Shown: positions 38,586 through 48,197, counted from the stretch's first letter. The stretch: DNA of 64,000 bases from Flavobacteriaceae bacterium MAR_2010_188 (GCA_900104375.1 LT629302.1:2444001-2508000), one strand, 5' to 3'. The notes: a model not told the origin generated them from the sequence alone. Numbers and translations are program-made.

Positions 38586-39480
38586 ATTCAAGCTTAAAAG
38601 CTTTTTAATTGTTTTTATAATATCTTTTGTGTTTTCATGTGAAGAGAAAAAAGAAGACCCAGCAATCGCAATCACGGCCGACTATCAATTACAAAATGAT
38701 ACTTATAATGCCAAACTTTTAAAAAGCAGAAAGGAAAATTACCTTCCACTTATTGCGCTTTTAAAAATGGACTCGACCAAGATGAATTTTGGTAGCAATG
38801 AAAAAAACTTTTTGGCTTTACGGGGCGATTCAATTGCGCCAACTTTCGGTGCGATTACTAAAAACGATAGTATTTATGAGTTTGAAGTATACGAGGATAA
38901 CCTGGTTAAAACTTTAAACGATTCCATTATCAAAACAATGTCACTACCACTAGATTCTTTCGGAAACTCAACTCCGCTGAGGCACAAGAACATTATTTGG
39001 CAAATCATCACTAGAAACGACAAGCCTTATTTGCGGGTTTGGGATTTTGCGAATCCAGAAATCGAAAATTTTAAGGGATTTGAAAATTATCCGCTAAATA
39101 CAAATATGATTTTTGATGGAGAGTTTAAATATTTTCAAAATAAAAAATCAGAGGATGTAGATTCTCAGCTTGGCCTTAAGACAATTACTAACTTTATTGG
39201 GAATGTGAGTTTTACATATGAAGGTAAATCACATTCTTTAGATGTGGGTGAAGGTGGTTTTTTGATGGTAAATGACTTTAGTTCTGGCAACGAAACCTAT
39301 GGCGGCGGCAGATATATGTATTTGACTTTACCTGAAAAGGATTCAATTGTTACCCTTGATTTTAATGAACTTTACAATCCGCCCTGTGCATTTAACAAGT
39401 TCACCACCTGTCTCTATCCGCCACGACAAAATGAAATGCCTTTTAAAATTGAAGCGGGGGAAAAATTGAAGAGAAATTAA
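38575..39480 (+). CDS. DUF1684 lipoprotein
   Basis: A 301-residue lipoprotein (lipobox FVFSCE, Cys22). The C-terminal DUF1684 signature is clear: DFNELYNPPCAFNKFTTCLYPP with the expected downstream basic end. The family has no proven biochemical role. It is co-transcribed with the MFS gene upstream by an 11-base overlap. Its stop codon overlaps the stop of the DUF1223 gene by 4 bases, convergent and without a terminator. Confidence 0.88.
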   Translation: MLNKFKLKSFLIVFIISFVFSCEEKKEDPAIAITADYQLQNDTYNAKLLKSRKENYLPLIALLKMDSTKMNFGSNEKNFLALRGDSIAPTFGAITKNDSIYEFEVYEDNLVKTLNDSIIKTMSLPLDSFGNSTPLRHKNIIWQIITRNDKPYLRVWDFANPEIENFKGFENYPLNTNMIFDGEFKYFQNKKSEDVDSQLGLKTITNFIGNVSFTYEGKSHSLDVGEGGFLMVNDFSSGNETYGGGRYMYLTLPEKDSIVTLDFNELYNPPCAFNKFTTCLYPPRQNEMPFKIEAGEKLKRN

Positions 39481-40238
39481 TTCACATTAATCGAAGAAGC
39501 GCCAGTAATGCTTAAATCTGATTTTTGCACAAAACCAATCACGGATAATTTGTCTGAAGCAGTCACCAGATCAGGGATATTAATCACCACAATCCCTTCA
39601 TTCTTCATCAAAGGCAAAGCAAAATCTTGAATCACAATATTGATGTTCTTCAAGGTTTTTCCATTGTTTTCACCTTTATTGATTTTGGTAGAACGAGAAT
39701 CCAAAACCAAATTCATTACGATTTGCTTGTCATCAACATCACCATTTACCACATAGTGAACCCGCACTTCATTTTCCCTTAAATCTACTTTGCTGAAGAT
39801 AACTTCATTCAATGAAGCGGCAGATTTGGCGTTCTTAATAGCGTCACGCATTTTTGAAGAATCACTTCCAATAAATTCAACCTTGCCATTTATGACCGCT
39901 TGCGGAGTAAAAACCTCTTCATTCTTAAATTGCGCGCTGTATTTATTTTGAAGGTCAGTATTTTTCTTGCTGCTAAAAGGGTCTTCCCAACCTAAACGGT
40001 TCCAATAATCCACATGGTAAGAAAGCACATAAACATTGTCTAATGACTTGTCTTGTTTGATTTCTCCCAACAAATCATCAGCTTTTGGACAACTGCTGCA
40101 TCCTTGAGAAGTAAACAGCTGAACTACCGCAAAAGAGTTTGTAGCCTTCGGAAAGATTTCAACCTTTTTAGAAACTGACATCCCCAGGATACCAGCAAAC
40201 ACAAAAAGGAGTGCGGAAAATTTCAAATGAGATCTCAT
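39477..40238 (-). CDS. DUF1223 thioredoxin-like exported protein
   Basis: A 253-residue protein. The ATG at 40238 (MRSHLKFSALLFVFAGILG) is preferred over the first possible start at 40319, because it gives a normal signal peptide directly at the N-terminus. The DUF1223 core VQLFTSQGCSSCPKADDLLG contains a thioredoxin-like CxxC, followed by YHVDYWNRLGWEDPFSS, a conserved segment of the family. It probably acts in the periplasm in redox or disulfide reactions, by fold only. Confidence 0.88.
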   Translation of the reverse strand: MRSHLKFSALLFVFAGILGMSVSKKVEIFPKATNSFAVVQLFTSQGCSSCPKADDLLGEIKQDKSLDNVYVLSYHVDYWNRLGWEDPFSSKKNTDLQNKYSAQFKNEEVFTPQAVINGKVEFIGSDSSKMRDAIKNAKSAASLNEVIFSKVDLRENEVRVHYVVNGDVDDKQIVMNLVLDSRSTKINKGENNGKTLKNINIVIQDFALPLMKNEGIVVINIPDLVTASDKLSVIGFVQKSDLSITGASSINVN

Positions 40239-40390
40239 AATAATGCTGTTAGCAGTTGTCGCGTTTATAAACTCCAAATTACCCTTCTTAGTATTCGGTC
40301 TCGCAATAATAACTAACAATTATAATTTCGTCAATTGCAATTAAAACCCGACTGCACTAACTTGGAAACTATTAAACCAAATATAAGGAA

Positions 40391-41020
40391 ATGAACATCG
40401 AAAAAATTTTTAAGAATAATCAAGATTGGGTTAAACAGAAACTCAACTTAGACCCGAATTATTTTAAAAAATTATCCGAAGGTCAGACTCCAGAGATTTT
40501 ATATATCGGCTGTTCAGATAGTCGCGTTTCGGCAGAAGATCTCATGGGACTTTCTCCGGGGGATGCTTTTGTGCACAGAAATATCGCCAATATGGTTCCC
40601 AATACGGACCTTAGTGCCATGTCCGTTATAGAATATGCAGTTAATCATTTAAAAGTTAAGCACATTGTAGTCTGCGGTCACTATTATTGTGGAGGCGTTA
40701 AAGCTGCGATGCAATCTGCAGATTTGGGAGTTTTAAATCCATGGTTACGGAACATTAGGGACGTTTATAGAATACATAGGGCAGAACTTAATGATATTTC
40801 AGACGAAGAAGAGCGCTATAAACGTTTTGTTGAATTAAATGTACAAGAACAGTGCGTAAACGTCATTAAAACCGCGGCGGTACAAAAAGCTAAGCACGAA
40901 AGGGGCATTACGGTTCATGGCTGGGTTTTAGATGTGCATTTTGGAAAATTAATAGACCTTAAATTAGACTTTGATAAGGTCCTAGAAGATGTTATGGAAA
41001 TATATAGGTTGAAGCCTTGA
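40391..41020 (+). CDS. can: Beta-class carbonic anhydrase
   Basis: A 209-residue zinc enzyme interconverting CO2 and bicarbonate. The zinc and catalytic residues are Cys41, Asp43 and Arg45 in IGCSDSRVSAED, and His97 and Cys100 in VCGHYYCGG. The Gly-rich CGG and the C-terminal VHGWVLDVHFGKL match the E. coli Can type, and the length is normal. It is monocistronic with no recognised promoter box, and a 116-base gap follows. Confidence 0.96.
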   Translation: MNIEKIFKNNQDWVKQKLNLDPNYFKKLSEGQTPEILYIGCSDSRVSAEDLMGLSPGDAFVHRNIANMVPNTDLSAMSVIEYAVNHLKVKHIVVCGHYYCGGVKAAMQSADLGVLNPWLRNIRDVYRIHRAELNDISDEEERYKRFVELNVQEQCVNVIKTAAVQKAKHERGITVHGWVLDVHFGKLIDLKLDFDKVLEDVMEIYRLKP

Positions 41021-41136
41021 TTTTCTTCATTGCAGTTAAAGATTAGATTATTTCTAACAAGCTTTCCTGTTTATTCGTTTTAAATTTACAGCGGTAAAAA
41101 TTTGAAGCCTTTTTCTAAAATTTAACGAATCCCTCG

Positions 41137-42411
41137 ATGAAAAAATTCCTGATAGGTATTTTAGTTATAATGGTAGTATTTATCATCTTGATGTACTTAT
41201 CGTTTAATGAATCTACCTCGGACTATTCCACCGGTTCTATTGTTGGGATAGACGATATTGAAAACACTGATTTTACTCAGCACGATTCTGTTCTTATTGC
41301 CGCAAGCAATCAGTACGAAGGAAAAATGTTAAAGCAGATTATGCAAGGCGAACACTATCGCAAAGTCTGGACAACACCCATAGAAGTGCCTGTGGTTTAT
41401 CTTGACACTTTAAAGGGAGGTTTAAGGCCGGTTAAAGAAGGTGGTGGACACCAAACTCGCTCCTTAAAATTAATGTCGGATGATGATGTCCTGTACACCA
41501 TGCGAAGCATTAATAAATATCCTGATCCTTTGATTCCAGAATTTGCTAGAACATTAGGGATAGAAAATCTTATCATAGATGGAATTTCTGCACAGCATCC
41601 TTATGCCTCTATTGTCGTTGCAAAATTATCTACCCCGTTAAATTTAGAAAGCACCCATCCGCAGGTAATGTTTATTCCAAAACAGGATGCCCTAGAAAAA
41701 TACAACGATAAATACGGAAATGCCCTATATATGTTTGAGTATGAATCTGAAGGTGAAACCAATTGGACTATGTACAATGATATTCTTAGATTGGTTGATA
41801 CCGAAGATTTACAAGAATTGAAAATCGAATACGGAAAGAACCTAACAATCGATAAAGATCTATTGATCAGAGCAAGGCTTTTTGATATTGTGATTGGCGA
41901 TTGGGACCGTCATGCAGAACAGTGGGGCTGGGCGCTTCAGAAAATCGATAAGAGCATTAAGGCCATTCCTATACCTGCGGATCGGGATAATGCATTTTTT
42001 GATATCGATGGTATATTGCCAACTCTAATTTCTAATAAGTTTGTGGAACCAGAATTGAGACCGTTTAGCGAATCCGTGGATTATATGCCGGGATTGGTTA
42101 AACCGTTTGATGCGTATTTCCTTCATGCTACAGAAGGAAAAATCTACGTAGAGCAGGCAGAATACATTCAAAAAGTCTTAACCGATAAGGTCATTAACGA
42201 TGCGTTTAAGGTCTGGCCAAAACAGATTTATGATTTAAATGGAGACGACCTTATCAGAAAAATAAAAGCACGTAGAGATAAGTTAGTACAATATGCTGAA
42301 GCTTTTAGAACTAGTATTGAAGAGAGAGGAATTTTGCAAGAACCATTAAAAGGCTCTAATGACAAGGATATAAAAGGAAATCTTATCCATTGTTTTGAGT
42401 GCCAGGATTAG
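41137..42411 (+). CDS. Membrane-anchored kinase-fold-like protein of unknown function
   Basis: A 424-residue protein with a single N-terminal membrane helix (about 4-22), the rest probably periplasmic or extracellular. Motifs look like a divergent protein-kinase/HipA-like ATP site: a Gly-rich segment KEGGGHQTRSLKL (about 100-112) followed by TMRSINKYP, a HPYASIVVAKL segment, then the GDWDRHAEQW motif with Asp255/Asp257/His259 and a metal-like PADRDNAFF with Asp282/Asp284. I recall the same block near the end of large Bacteroidetes phosphoesterase/surface-antigen proteins. Here it is a stand-alone protein. No function is assigned; kinase activity is hypothesis. Confidence 0.6.
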   Translation: MKKFLIGILVIMVVFIILMYLSFNESTSDYSTGSIVGIDDIENTDFTQHDSVLIAASNQYEGKMLKQIMQGEHYRKVWTTPIEVPVVYLDTLKGGLRPVKEGGGHQTRSLKLMSDDDVLYTMRSINKYPDPLIPEFARTLGIENLIIDGISAQHPYASIVVAKLSTPLNLESTHPQVMFIPKQDALEKYNDKYGNALYMFEYESEGETNWTMYNDILRLVDTEDLQELKIEYGKNLTIDKDLLIRARLFDIVIGDWDRHAEQWGWALQKIDKSIKAIPIPADRDNAFFDIDGILPTLISNKFVEPELRPFSESVDYMPGLVKPFDAYFLHATEGKIYVEQAEYIQKVLTDKVINDAFKVWPKQIYDLNGDDLIRKIKARRDKLVQYAEAFRTSIEERGILQEPLKGSNDKDIKGNLIHCFECQD

Positions 42412-42417
42412 ACTCTG

Positions 42418-42466
42418 GTTGTTGGTTGTTAGTTGTTAGTTGTTAGAAGTTAGAAGTTAGAAGTTA
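42418..42466. repeat. Heptamer array GTTGTTA/GAAGTTA
   Basis: Seven 7-base units: GTTGTTG, three GTTGTTA and three GAAGTTA. On the other strand they read TAACAAC and TAACTTC, i.e. the TTCTAAC form of the same heptamer family. It begins 7 bases after the stop codon of the kinase-like gene. Confidence 0.9.
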
Positions 42467-42490
42467 GAAAAATAATTATTTCATATTTAC

Positions 42491-42630
42491 ATACTTGTTA
42501 TTCCATACTCAATACTTAATTCTTAATACTTAGTACTTAATATTCCCTACAACCTAATTCCTAATCCCTAAAACGTATTCTCTATTCTCTAAAATCTAAA
42601 TACTTAGTACTAAATACTGCGTACTTGAAA
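42491..42630. repeat. Long degenerate heptamer array, about 20 units in constant register
   Basis: Units such as ATACTTA, ATTCTTA, ATACTTA, GTACTTA, CTAATTC, CTAATCC, CTATTCT, CTAAATA follow each other without any change of register for 140 bases. The pyrimidine/A-T pattern is retained although the bases have drifted. It fills the spacer between convergent genes and ends three bases before the DUF5686 stop codon. No conventional terminator is visible in this spacer. Confidence 0.85.
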
Positions 42631-42632
42631 GA

Positions 42633-45125
42633 TTAAAAGTAAAACCCAAAACTTCCTGTTACTCCAAAGTTTCTAGCGTCTGGTAAGTCTTTATAGTTTC
42701 CTCTAAAATTCACATCAATCCTGAGAATTTTGAAGATGTTCCCTACTCCAAAATAATATTCGTAGTATGGCTCATCAGATGGAGCAAGGTAAGCCTCACC
42801 CGTCGCATTTAAGGCCCGGTTTTCATCAGAGATTTCACCATAAGCACCGCGAACACCTATAATCTCACGAAGGTTTGCCTTCCTTAAGAATGGTACTCTA
42901 GCGAAAATCCGACCGTTAAAGTTATGCTCAAGATGTACCGAAGCATAGGTGTCGGTAACGAATTCGTAAAAATCTAGTTGATTGAATGTATTAAAAATAT
43001 TGAAGTAAGATTGATTACCCGGAATGACACTCAAAAGCCCTAATGGAACTGCGCCAAAAGTTTTACCAACCTCCACTACAGAAGTTAAACGACCAATACC
43101 GCCAATCTGCCAAGGCTGTATATAAGAAAATTGAACTTTGGTATAGTCAAAATCACTATTGAACAGACTCTTGTCCCCTCTACTTACTTGAGTGAATAGT
43201 TGCGGAAATCCGTCATTTGCGGTACGTCTTTCCACCCCAAAGCCAGTCATTTTACGATTTGGATAATATTCGATAGACAATGAACTTTCAAACTGTTTTA
43301 TTTCTGAAGAAATCCCATCTGCCTCCTCATCATCGAAGAAATCTAAGCTGAACGTTTTAGATGCCGAAGCCAAGGTTCTGTAATTACCACTGGCGCGGAA
43401 GATTAGGTTTCTAACAGGCTCTATCTCTGCAGCAAAAGTTGTGATATTTATACTGGTTAGCTTATCGTTGGCACTAGTCCCTACAACTGCAGATGAAGCA
43501 AGACCGCGGCCGAGGACATCCGTTGAAAGAGTAAGGCTGGCCCCAATCTGTTCTACATCGCGCCGATTGCCTCCGGAAATAATAAACCTGCTTTTCTTAT
43601 CGATCAGCCATTTCCCGGAAATTCCGTATTTAAATTTATCATCCCTAAAACCGTACGCACCGAATCCTTCCAATCTCCAGATATCGTTTTGGCCAAAATA
43701 AGTTCTTCCGCCTCCTCTAATCCTAACCCCTTCAACTTCATTAAAACCAAAAGTTGAAAAAATTGGACCGTAATCGAAATTGATACTTGGGAACTCTATA
43801 TAACCTGATGCTAAGATGCTTCCAAGATTATATAATCGTTGGAATTTCTTAACCGTTTTCAATGTATCGAGCATTTGATAAATGCCCTTTTCATCTTGAT
43901 TAAGTTTTTCTAAACGGTTCTGCTCCCAAAAATCATCTGGACGATTGTAGACATCTTGATCGTAATAGTAGACTTCCCTATCATAATATTTTGGGTCTAC
44001 TTTCTGGTTGAATTTATAATTGTCATAAAGAGTTGTTCGCTTACCGTAGATTCCTTTTGACTCTTCCTTTTTATTAAAGGCGAAATCAGACATAAAGTAA
44101 TCGCGTTCTATCAAGAAAACAGAATCGTTCAGCACTTCAAATTCTTGTTCAATATAAATTTCCTTTACCCAGTTTATGTTTGCACTTTTTGATGCTTGCA
44201 TGTTTATTTCCTTGATTGCCCAAGTACTGTCATTCACCCAAAAATCGCCTTTAAAGGTGAGTTCATTTTTACGGCGGGGATAATAGATAATGTTATAGCA
44301 CCATTTATCTTTTATAAATGCACTATCAGCAAGCACATAATTATAAGTGTTGATACCGGTTTTAGAAAGCGGACTAATAAAGCTTTTATCAAAGAAGCGT
44401 AAGTAATTTTCATAGATATCGTATTCAGAATAAAGGTCTTGCACAAAATCTACTACAATCTGATTATTGCTGAAACCTGAATTCTTATTTCCCTGAAGAT
44501 CTTCTTTCTCTTTGTTAAGGATATTATCTCCAACAACCTTGCTTATTGACTCGTTGATGAACATGGGGAGATAGGTTTTTCCCGTTACATTAGAAGTATC
44601 AACTTTATCGAAGACAAATTCCATCCCCTTAAAAAGCTTACTTTTTATGGTTGCACTGTCGATGGTGTTGAGGTCAAATTCTACTTTTTCGTACTTATCG
44701 TATTGATATTGATTAAACTGTCTAAGACCATTTTGGCGCTTTCGTTCCCAAATTTTTCGTAAAATGTCGATTGCGGGATTGTTCTTTTTTGATTGTTTAC
44801 CAGCAACAATCATAACCTGTCCCAATTCTTCGGATTCTTCCTTTAGGTTGAATTTAAGATTATAGCTGACCTTTTGAATAAGAGGAAATTCTAAACGCTG
44901 ATATCCTAAAAAGGAAATTACCAAGGTATCTTGTGTTTCCGCCGATTCTAAATAGAAGACGCCATTCTCATTGGTGATGGTTCCGGTAGAAGTTCCTTTA
45001 AAAAGTACGTTACAAAAGGCAATAGGGTCATTTTTCTCGTCAAAAACTTCTCCACTCACCTTAGTTTGGGAAAAAGTCAAAAATGAAAATTGAACTAGTA
45101 TGAGTAAAAGAAAATAGTTCTTCAT
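42633..45125 (-). CDS. DUF5686/CarboxypepD_reg outer-membrane protein
   Basis: An 830-residue outer-membrane protein. The start at ATG 45125 (MKNYFLLLILVQFSFLTFSQ) gives a signal peptide at once; the longer start at 45146 adds seven residues. After a CarboxypepD_reg-like domain (about 20-100, with VSGEVFDEKNDPIAFCNVLFKGTSTGTITNENG) comes the DUF5686 region (about 110-500) and then a C-terminal beta-barrel ending in FGVTGSFGFYF. It is a common flavobacterial surface protein of unknown role. It lies 43 bases downstream of pdhB on the same strand and may share its transcript. Confidence 0.88.
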   Translation of the reverse strand: MKNYFLLLILVQFSFLTFSQTKVSGEVFDEKNDPIAFCNVLFKGTSTGTITNENGVFYLESAETQDTLVISFLGYQRLEFPLIQKVSYNLKFNLKEESEELGQVMIVAGKQSKKNNPAIDILRKIWERKRQNGLRQFNQYQYDKYEKVEFDLNTIDSATIKSKLFKGMEFVFDKVDTSNVTGKTYLPMFINESISKVVGDNILNKEKEDLQGNKNSGFSNNQIVVDFVQDLYSEYDIYENYLRFFDKSFISPLSKTGINTYNYVLADSAFIKDKWCYNIIYYPRRKNELTFKGDFWVNDSTWAIKEINMQASKSANINWVKEIYIEQEFEVLNDSVFLIERDYFMSDFAFNKKEESKGIYGKRTTLYDNYKFNQKVDPKYYDREVYYYDQDVYNRPDDFWEQNRLEKLNQDEKGIYQMLDTLKTVKKFQRLYNLGSILASGYIEFPSINFDYGPIFSTFGFNEVEGVRIRGGGRTYFGQNDIWRLEGFGAYGFRDDKFKYGISGKWLIDKKSRFIISGGNRRDVEQIGASLTLSTDVLGRGLASSAVVGTSANDKLTSINITTFAAEIEPVRNLIFRASGNYRTLASASKTFSLDFFDDEEADGISSEIKQFESSLSIEYYPNRKMTGFGVERRTANDGFPQLFTQVSRGDKSLFNSDFDYTKVQFSYIQPWQIGGIGRLTSVVEVGKTFGAVPLGLLSVIPGNQSYFNIFNTFNQLDFYEFVTDTYASVHLEHNFNGRIFARVPFLRKANLREIIGVRGAYGEISDENRALNATGEAYLAPSDEPYYEYYFGVGNIFKILRIDVNFRGNYKDLPDARNFGVTGSFGFYF

Positions 45126-45188
45126 ATTAAAAAACTCCATCGACAATCATGCTGATGAAGTTTGAATAAAGCATTTTAATGCTAGTTT

Positions 45189-46169
45189 TTACTTTTTATA
45201 CATCACCTTTTTAACTGCCTTAACTACATCGTCGCTGTTTGGCAGCCACTCTTCGAATAGAACTGGAGAATAAGGAGCTGGGGTATCGGCTGTGTTTATT
45301 TTGATCACCGGAGCATCTAGGTAATCAAATGCTTCAGATTGTACTAAATACGTAATATCGGTAGCAACATTTCCAAACGGCCAAGCTTCTTCTAAAACTA
45401 CCAACCTATTTGTTTTTTTAACCGATTTTAGGATAGCATCTCTATCCATTGGCCTAACTGTTCTAAGGTCGATGATTTCACAAGAAATACCTTCCTTCTC
45501 TAATTCTTCCGCCGCTTTGTAAGCCTCCTTTATTATTTTTCCGAAAGACACAATGGTAACATCGGTACCTTCTCTTTTTATTTCGGCAACACCGATCGGG
45601 ATTGTATATTCTCCTTCGGGCACTTCACCTTTATCACCATACATCTGCTCGCTTTCCATAAAAATGACCGGATCGTCATCACGAATTGCAGATTTTAAAA
45701 GTCCTTTTGCATCGTAAGGATTTGAGGGAACAATAACTTTAAGACCCGGAGTATTTGCAAACCAGCTTTCAAATGCCTGGGAGTGTGTTGCGGCTAATTG
45801 CCCAGCCGATGCGGTTGGACCTCTAAAAACAATTGGGCAATTAAATTGTCCACCGGACATTTGGCGAATTTTCGCAGCATTATTAATAATTTGGTCAATC
45901 CCAACTAGAGAAAAGTTAAAGGTCATATATTCAACGATCGGTCTGTTACCAGTCATGGTAGAACCAATTGCAACACCAGCAAAACCAAGTTCCGAAATCG
46001 GCGTATCGATAACACGTTTGGCACCGAACTCATCTAACATCCCTTTAGAAGCCTTGTAAGCACCATTATATTCTGCCACTTCCTCACCCATTAAATAAAT
46101 GGTTTCATCCCTTCTCATTTCCTCGCTCATTGCTTCGCAAATAGCCTCTCTAAATTGAATTGTCTTCAT
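45189..46169 (-). CDS. pdhB: Pyruvate dehydrogenase E1 component, beta subunit
   Basis: A 326-residue subunit of the alpha2beta2-type E1. It contains the transketolase pyrimidine-binding domain (about 4-180) with GEEVAEYNGAYKASKGM and SGGQFNCPIVFRGP, and the transketolase C-terminal domain (about 195-315) with VLEEAWPFGNVATDI. The alpha subunit and the E2 are not in the window, which is usual in Flavobacteriaceae. It is divergent from the etfBA operon. A TATTTTTG promoter box lies 25 bases upstream. Confidence 0.93.
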   Translation of the reverse strand: MKTIQFREAICEAMSEEMRRDETIYLMGEEVAEYNGAYKASKGMLDEFGAKRVIDTPISELGFAGVAIGSTMTGNRPIVEYMTFNFSLVGIDQIINNAAKIRQMSGGQFNCPIVFRGPTASAGQLAATHSQAFESWFANTPGLKVIVPSNPYDAKGLLKSAIRDDDPVIFMESEQMYGDKGEVPEGEYTIPIGVAEIKREGTDVTIVSFGKIIKEAYKAAEELEKEGISCEIIDLRTVRPMDRDAILKSVKKTNRLVVLEEAWPFGNVATDITYLVQSEAFDYLDAPVIKINTADTPAPYSPVLFEEWLPNSDDVVKAVKKVMYKK

Positions 46170-46193
46170 TCTCGTCTACTTTATTTGAAAGCA

Positions 46194-46201
46194 CAAAAAT
46201 A
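46194..46201 (-). promoter_or_regulatory. Putative -7 promoter element for pdhB
   Basis: On the minus strand TATTTTTG matches TAnnTTTG 25 bases before the pdhB start. No TTG is seen at the expected -33 distance, so only the -7 half is supported. Confidence 0.5.
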
Positions 46202-46422
46202 GCAATAAAAGAAAAAGTATGTGCTCCCTATAAATTTTAAATTTATTATGCATGCATAGTAAAAAGTCAGAATAAAATATTTACCTTCGTATCCTGATGA
46301 TTTTTTGATGATAAATCAAAAATTTCAGTTGGAAATATTCGGTCGCAATGGCCATTATAGCAGTCATCTTCGGGATAATTTCCATTTTCAAATTAACAAC
46401 AATAACCTAAATACAAACGAAG

Positions 46423-47169
46423 ATGAAGATTCTTGTGTGCATAAGTCATGTGCCTGATACAACCTCAAAAATCAATTTTACGGACAACAATACCAAGTTC
46501 GATACATCTGGGGTACAATTTGTAATCAATCCTAATGACGAATTTGGCCTTACTCGCGCCATGTGGTTTAAAGAGAAACAAGGAGCAACGGTAGATGTTG
46601 CCAATGTTGGTGGACCAGAAACTGAACCAACCTTAAGAAAAGCCTTGGCTATCGGTGCGGATTCTGCGATAAGAGTGAATACTCCAGCCACGGATGGCTA
46701 CGCGGTTGCGAAACAATTGGCAAATGTGGTTAAGGATGGAGGTTACGATTTGGTAATTGCTGGTAGAGAATCGATTGATTATAACGGTGGAATGGTTCCT
46801 GGAATGCTAGCTTCTCTAGTTGGCGCAAATTTCGTTACCAACTGTATTAAATTAGAAGTTGAAGGCGCTAAAGCCACTGCAGTTAGAGAAATAGATGGTG
46901 GAAAAGAAACGGTTAGCACCTCCCTCCCACTTGTAATTGGTGGGCAAAAAGGATTGGTTGAAGAAAGTGATTTAAGGATTCCGAATATGCGAGGAATTAT
47001 GATGGCTCGTAAAAAGCCTTTAAATGTTGTTGAACCGACCTCGGCAGAAACTGAAACAGAATCGGTAAGATTTGAGAAACCTGAAGCTAAGGGAGCAATT
47101 ACCATGATCGATGCCGATAATATGGAAGAATTGGTTAATCTGCTTCATAATGAAGCCAAGGTTATCTAG
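46423..47169 (+). CDS. etfB: Electron transfer flavoprotein beta subunit
   Basis: A 248-residue AMP-binding subunit of the electron transfer flavoprotein, which carries electrons from acyl-CoA dehydrogenases to the respiratory chain. Family motifs ISHVPDTTSKI, NPNDEFGLTRA, AGRESIDYNGGMVPGMLA and the signature VREIDGGKETVSTSLPLVIGGQKGL (residues ~145-170) are present. It is divergent from pdhB. A near-consensus TACCTTCG element at 46282-46289 would give a leader of about 130 bases with a weak hairpin. Confidence 0.95.
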   Translation: MKILVCISHVPDTTSKINFTDNNTKFDTSGVQFVINPNDEFGLTRAMWFKEKQGATVDVANVGGPETEPTLRKALAIGADSAIRVNTPATDGYAVAKQLANVVKDGGYDLVIAGRESIDYNGGMVPGMLASLVGANFVTNCIKLEVEGAKATAVREIDGGKETVSTSLPLVIGGQKGLVEESDLRIPNMRGIMMARKKPLNVVEPTSAETETESVRFEKPEAKGAITMIDADNMEELVNLLHNEAKVI

Positions 47170-47195
47170 AAGAAGATGAAATCGAAATTGAAATT

Positions 47196-47216
47196 GAATC
47201 TAGTATCTAGTATCTA
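47196..47216. repeat. Short heptamer array between etfB and etfA
   Basis: Three 7-base units, GAATCTA, GTATCTA, GTATCTA, sit in the 65-base gap of the operon. In another register this is TATCTAG, a form of the same heptamer family. Confidence 0.7.
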
Positions 47217-47234
47217 ACAAATAAAAATAAACAT

Positions 47235-48197
47235 ATGTCAGTTTTAGTATATACAGAATCAGAAAACGGTGAATTTAAAAAGGTTGCTCTCGAGGTCGCA
47301 TCATACGCAAAAGCAATTGCAGAGCAGATGGGTACTTCGGTAACAGCAATCACATTTAATGCAGACGATGTCTCCGTACTCGGAAATCACGGAGTAGATA
47401 AAGTTCTTAAAGTAAATAATAGCGAATTGGCAAAATTCAACGCTAATGGCTATGCAGAAGCAATAAAACAAGCAGCAGAAAAGGAAGATTGTAAAGTCGT
47501 TGTGGTAAGCTCAAGTGCAGATAGTAAATATTTGGCGCCTTTATTGGCAGTTAAATTAGATGCAGGGTATGCTTCAAACGTGGTGGATGTTCCATCAAGC
47601 ACTTCACCATTTACGGTAAAAAGAACAGCTTTTACCAATAAAGCTTTCAACTTTACCAACATCGAAACGGATAAGAAAATCGTTGGACTTTCAAAAAATT
47701 CATTCGGACTTAAAGAAAATTCATCAGCGGCGACTGCCGAAGATTTTTCACCTTCGATTCCAGAAATGGGCGTTCATGTAGAATCAGTAGATAAAGCAAC
47801 CAATAAAGTAACTATTGCAGATGCAGACATAGTGGTTTCTGGTGGACGTGGACTAAAAGGTCCAGAAAACTGGGGAATGATTGAAGAGTTGGCTGAGGTT
47901 TTAGGTGCTGCAACGGCCTGCTCTAAACCAGTCTCAGATTTAGGATGGAGACCTCATAGCGAACACGTTGGACAGACTGGGAAGCCGGTAGCTTCTAACT
48001 TATATATCGCAGTTGGGATTTCTGGAGCAATTCAACACTTAGCCGGTATTAATGCGTCTAAGGTTAAGGTAGTGATTAACAATGACCCAGAGGCACCGTT
48101 TTTTAAAGCTGCCGATTACGGAGTGGTTGGTGATGCCTTCGAAATTGTACCGCGACTTACCGAAAAACTGAAGGAATTTAAAGCGAAAAACGCTTAA
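47235..48197 (+). CDS. etfA: Electron transfer flavoprotein alpha subunit
   Basis: A 320-residue FAD-binding subunit and partner of EtfB. The C-terminal FAD-binding domain has the motifs VSGGRGLKGPENWGMIEELAEVLGAATACSKPV, HVGQTGKPVASNLYIAVGISGAIQHLAGI and INNDPEAPFFKAADYGVVGD. Gene order etfB-etfA with a 65-base gap containing three heptamers indicates one operon. The last codons form the stem of a terminator-like hairpin. Confidence 0.95.
   Translation: MSVLVYTESENGEFKKVALEVASYAKAIAEQMGTSVTAITFNADDVSVLGNHGVDKVLKVNNSELAKFNANGYAEAIKQAAEKEDCKVVVVSSSADSKYLAPLLAVKLDAGYASNVVDVPSSTSPFTVKRTAFTNKAFNFTNIETDKKIVGLSKNSFGLKENSSAATAEDFSPSIPEMGVHVESVDKATNKVTIADADIVVSGGRGLKGPENWGMIEELAEVLGAATACSKPVSDLGWRPHSEHVGQTGKPVASNLYIAVGISGAIQHLAGINASKVKVVINNDPEAPFFKAADYGVVGDAFEIVPRLTEKLKEFKAKNA

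Noticed and set aside
42418-42630. CRISPR-like array
   Set aside because: The unit is 7 bases with no spacers and no cas genes nearby.
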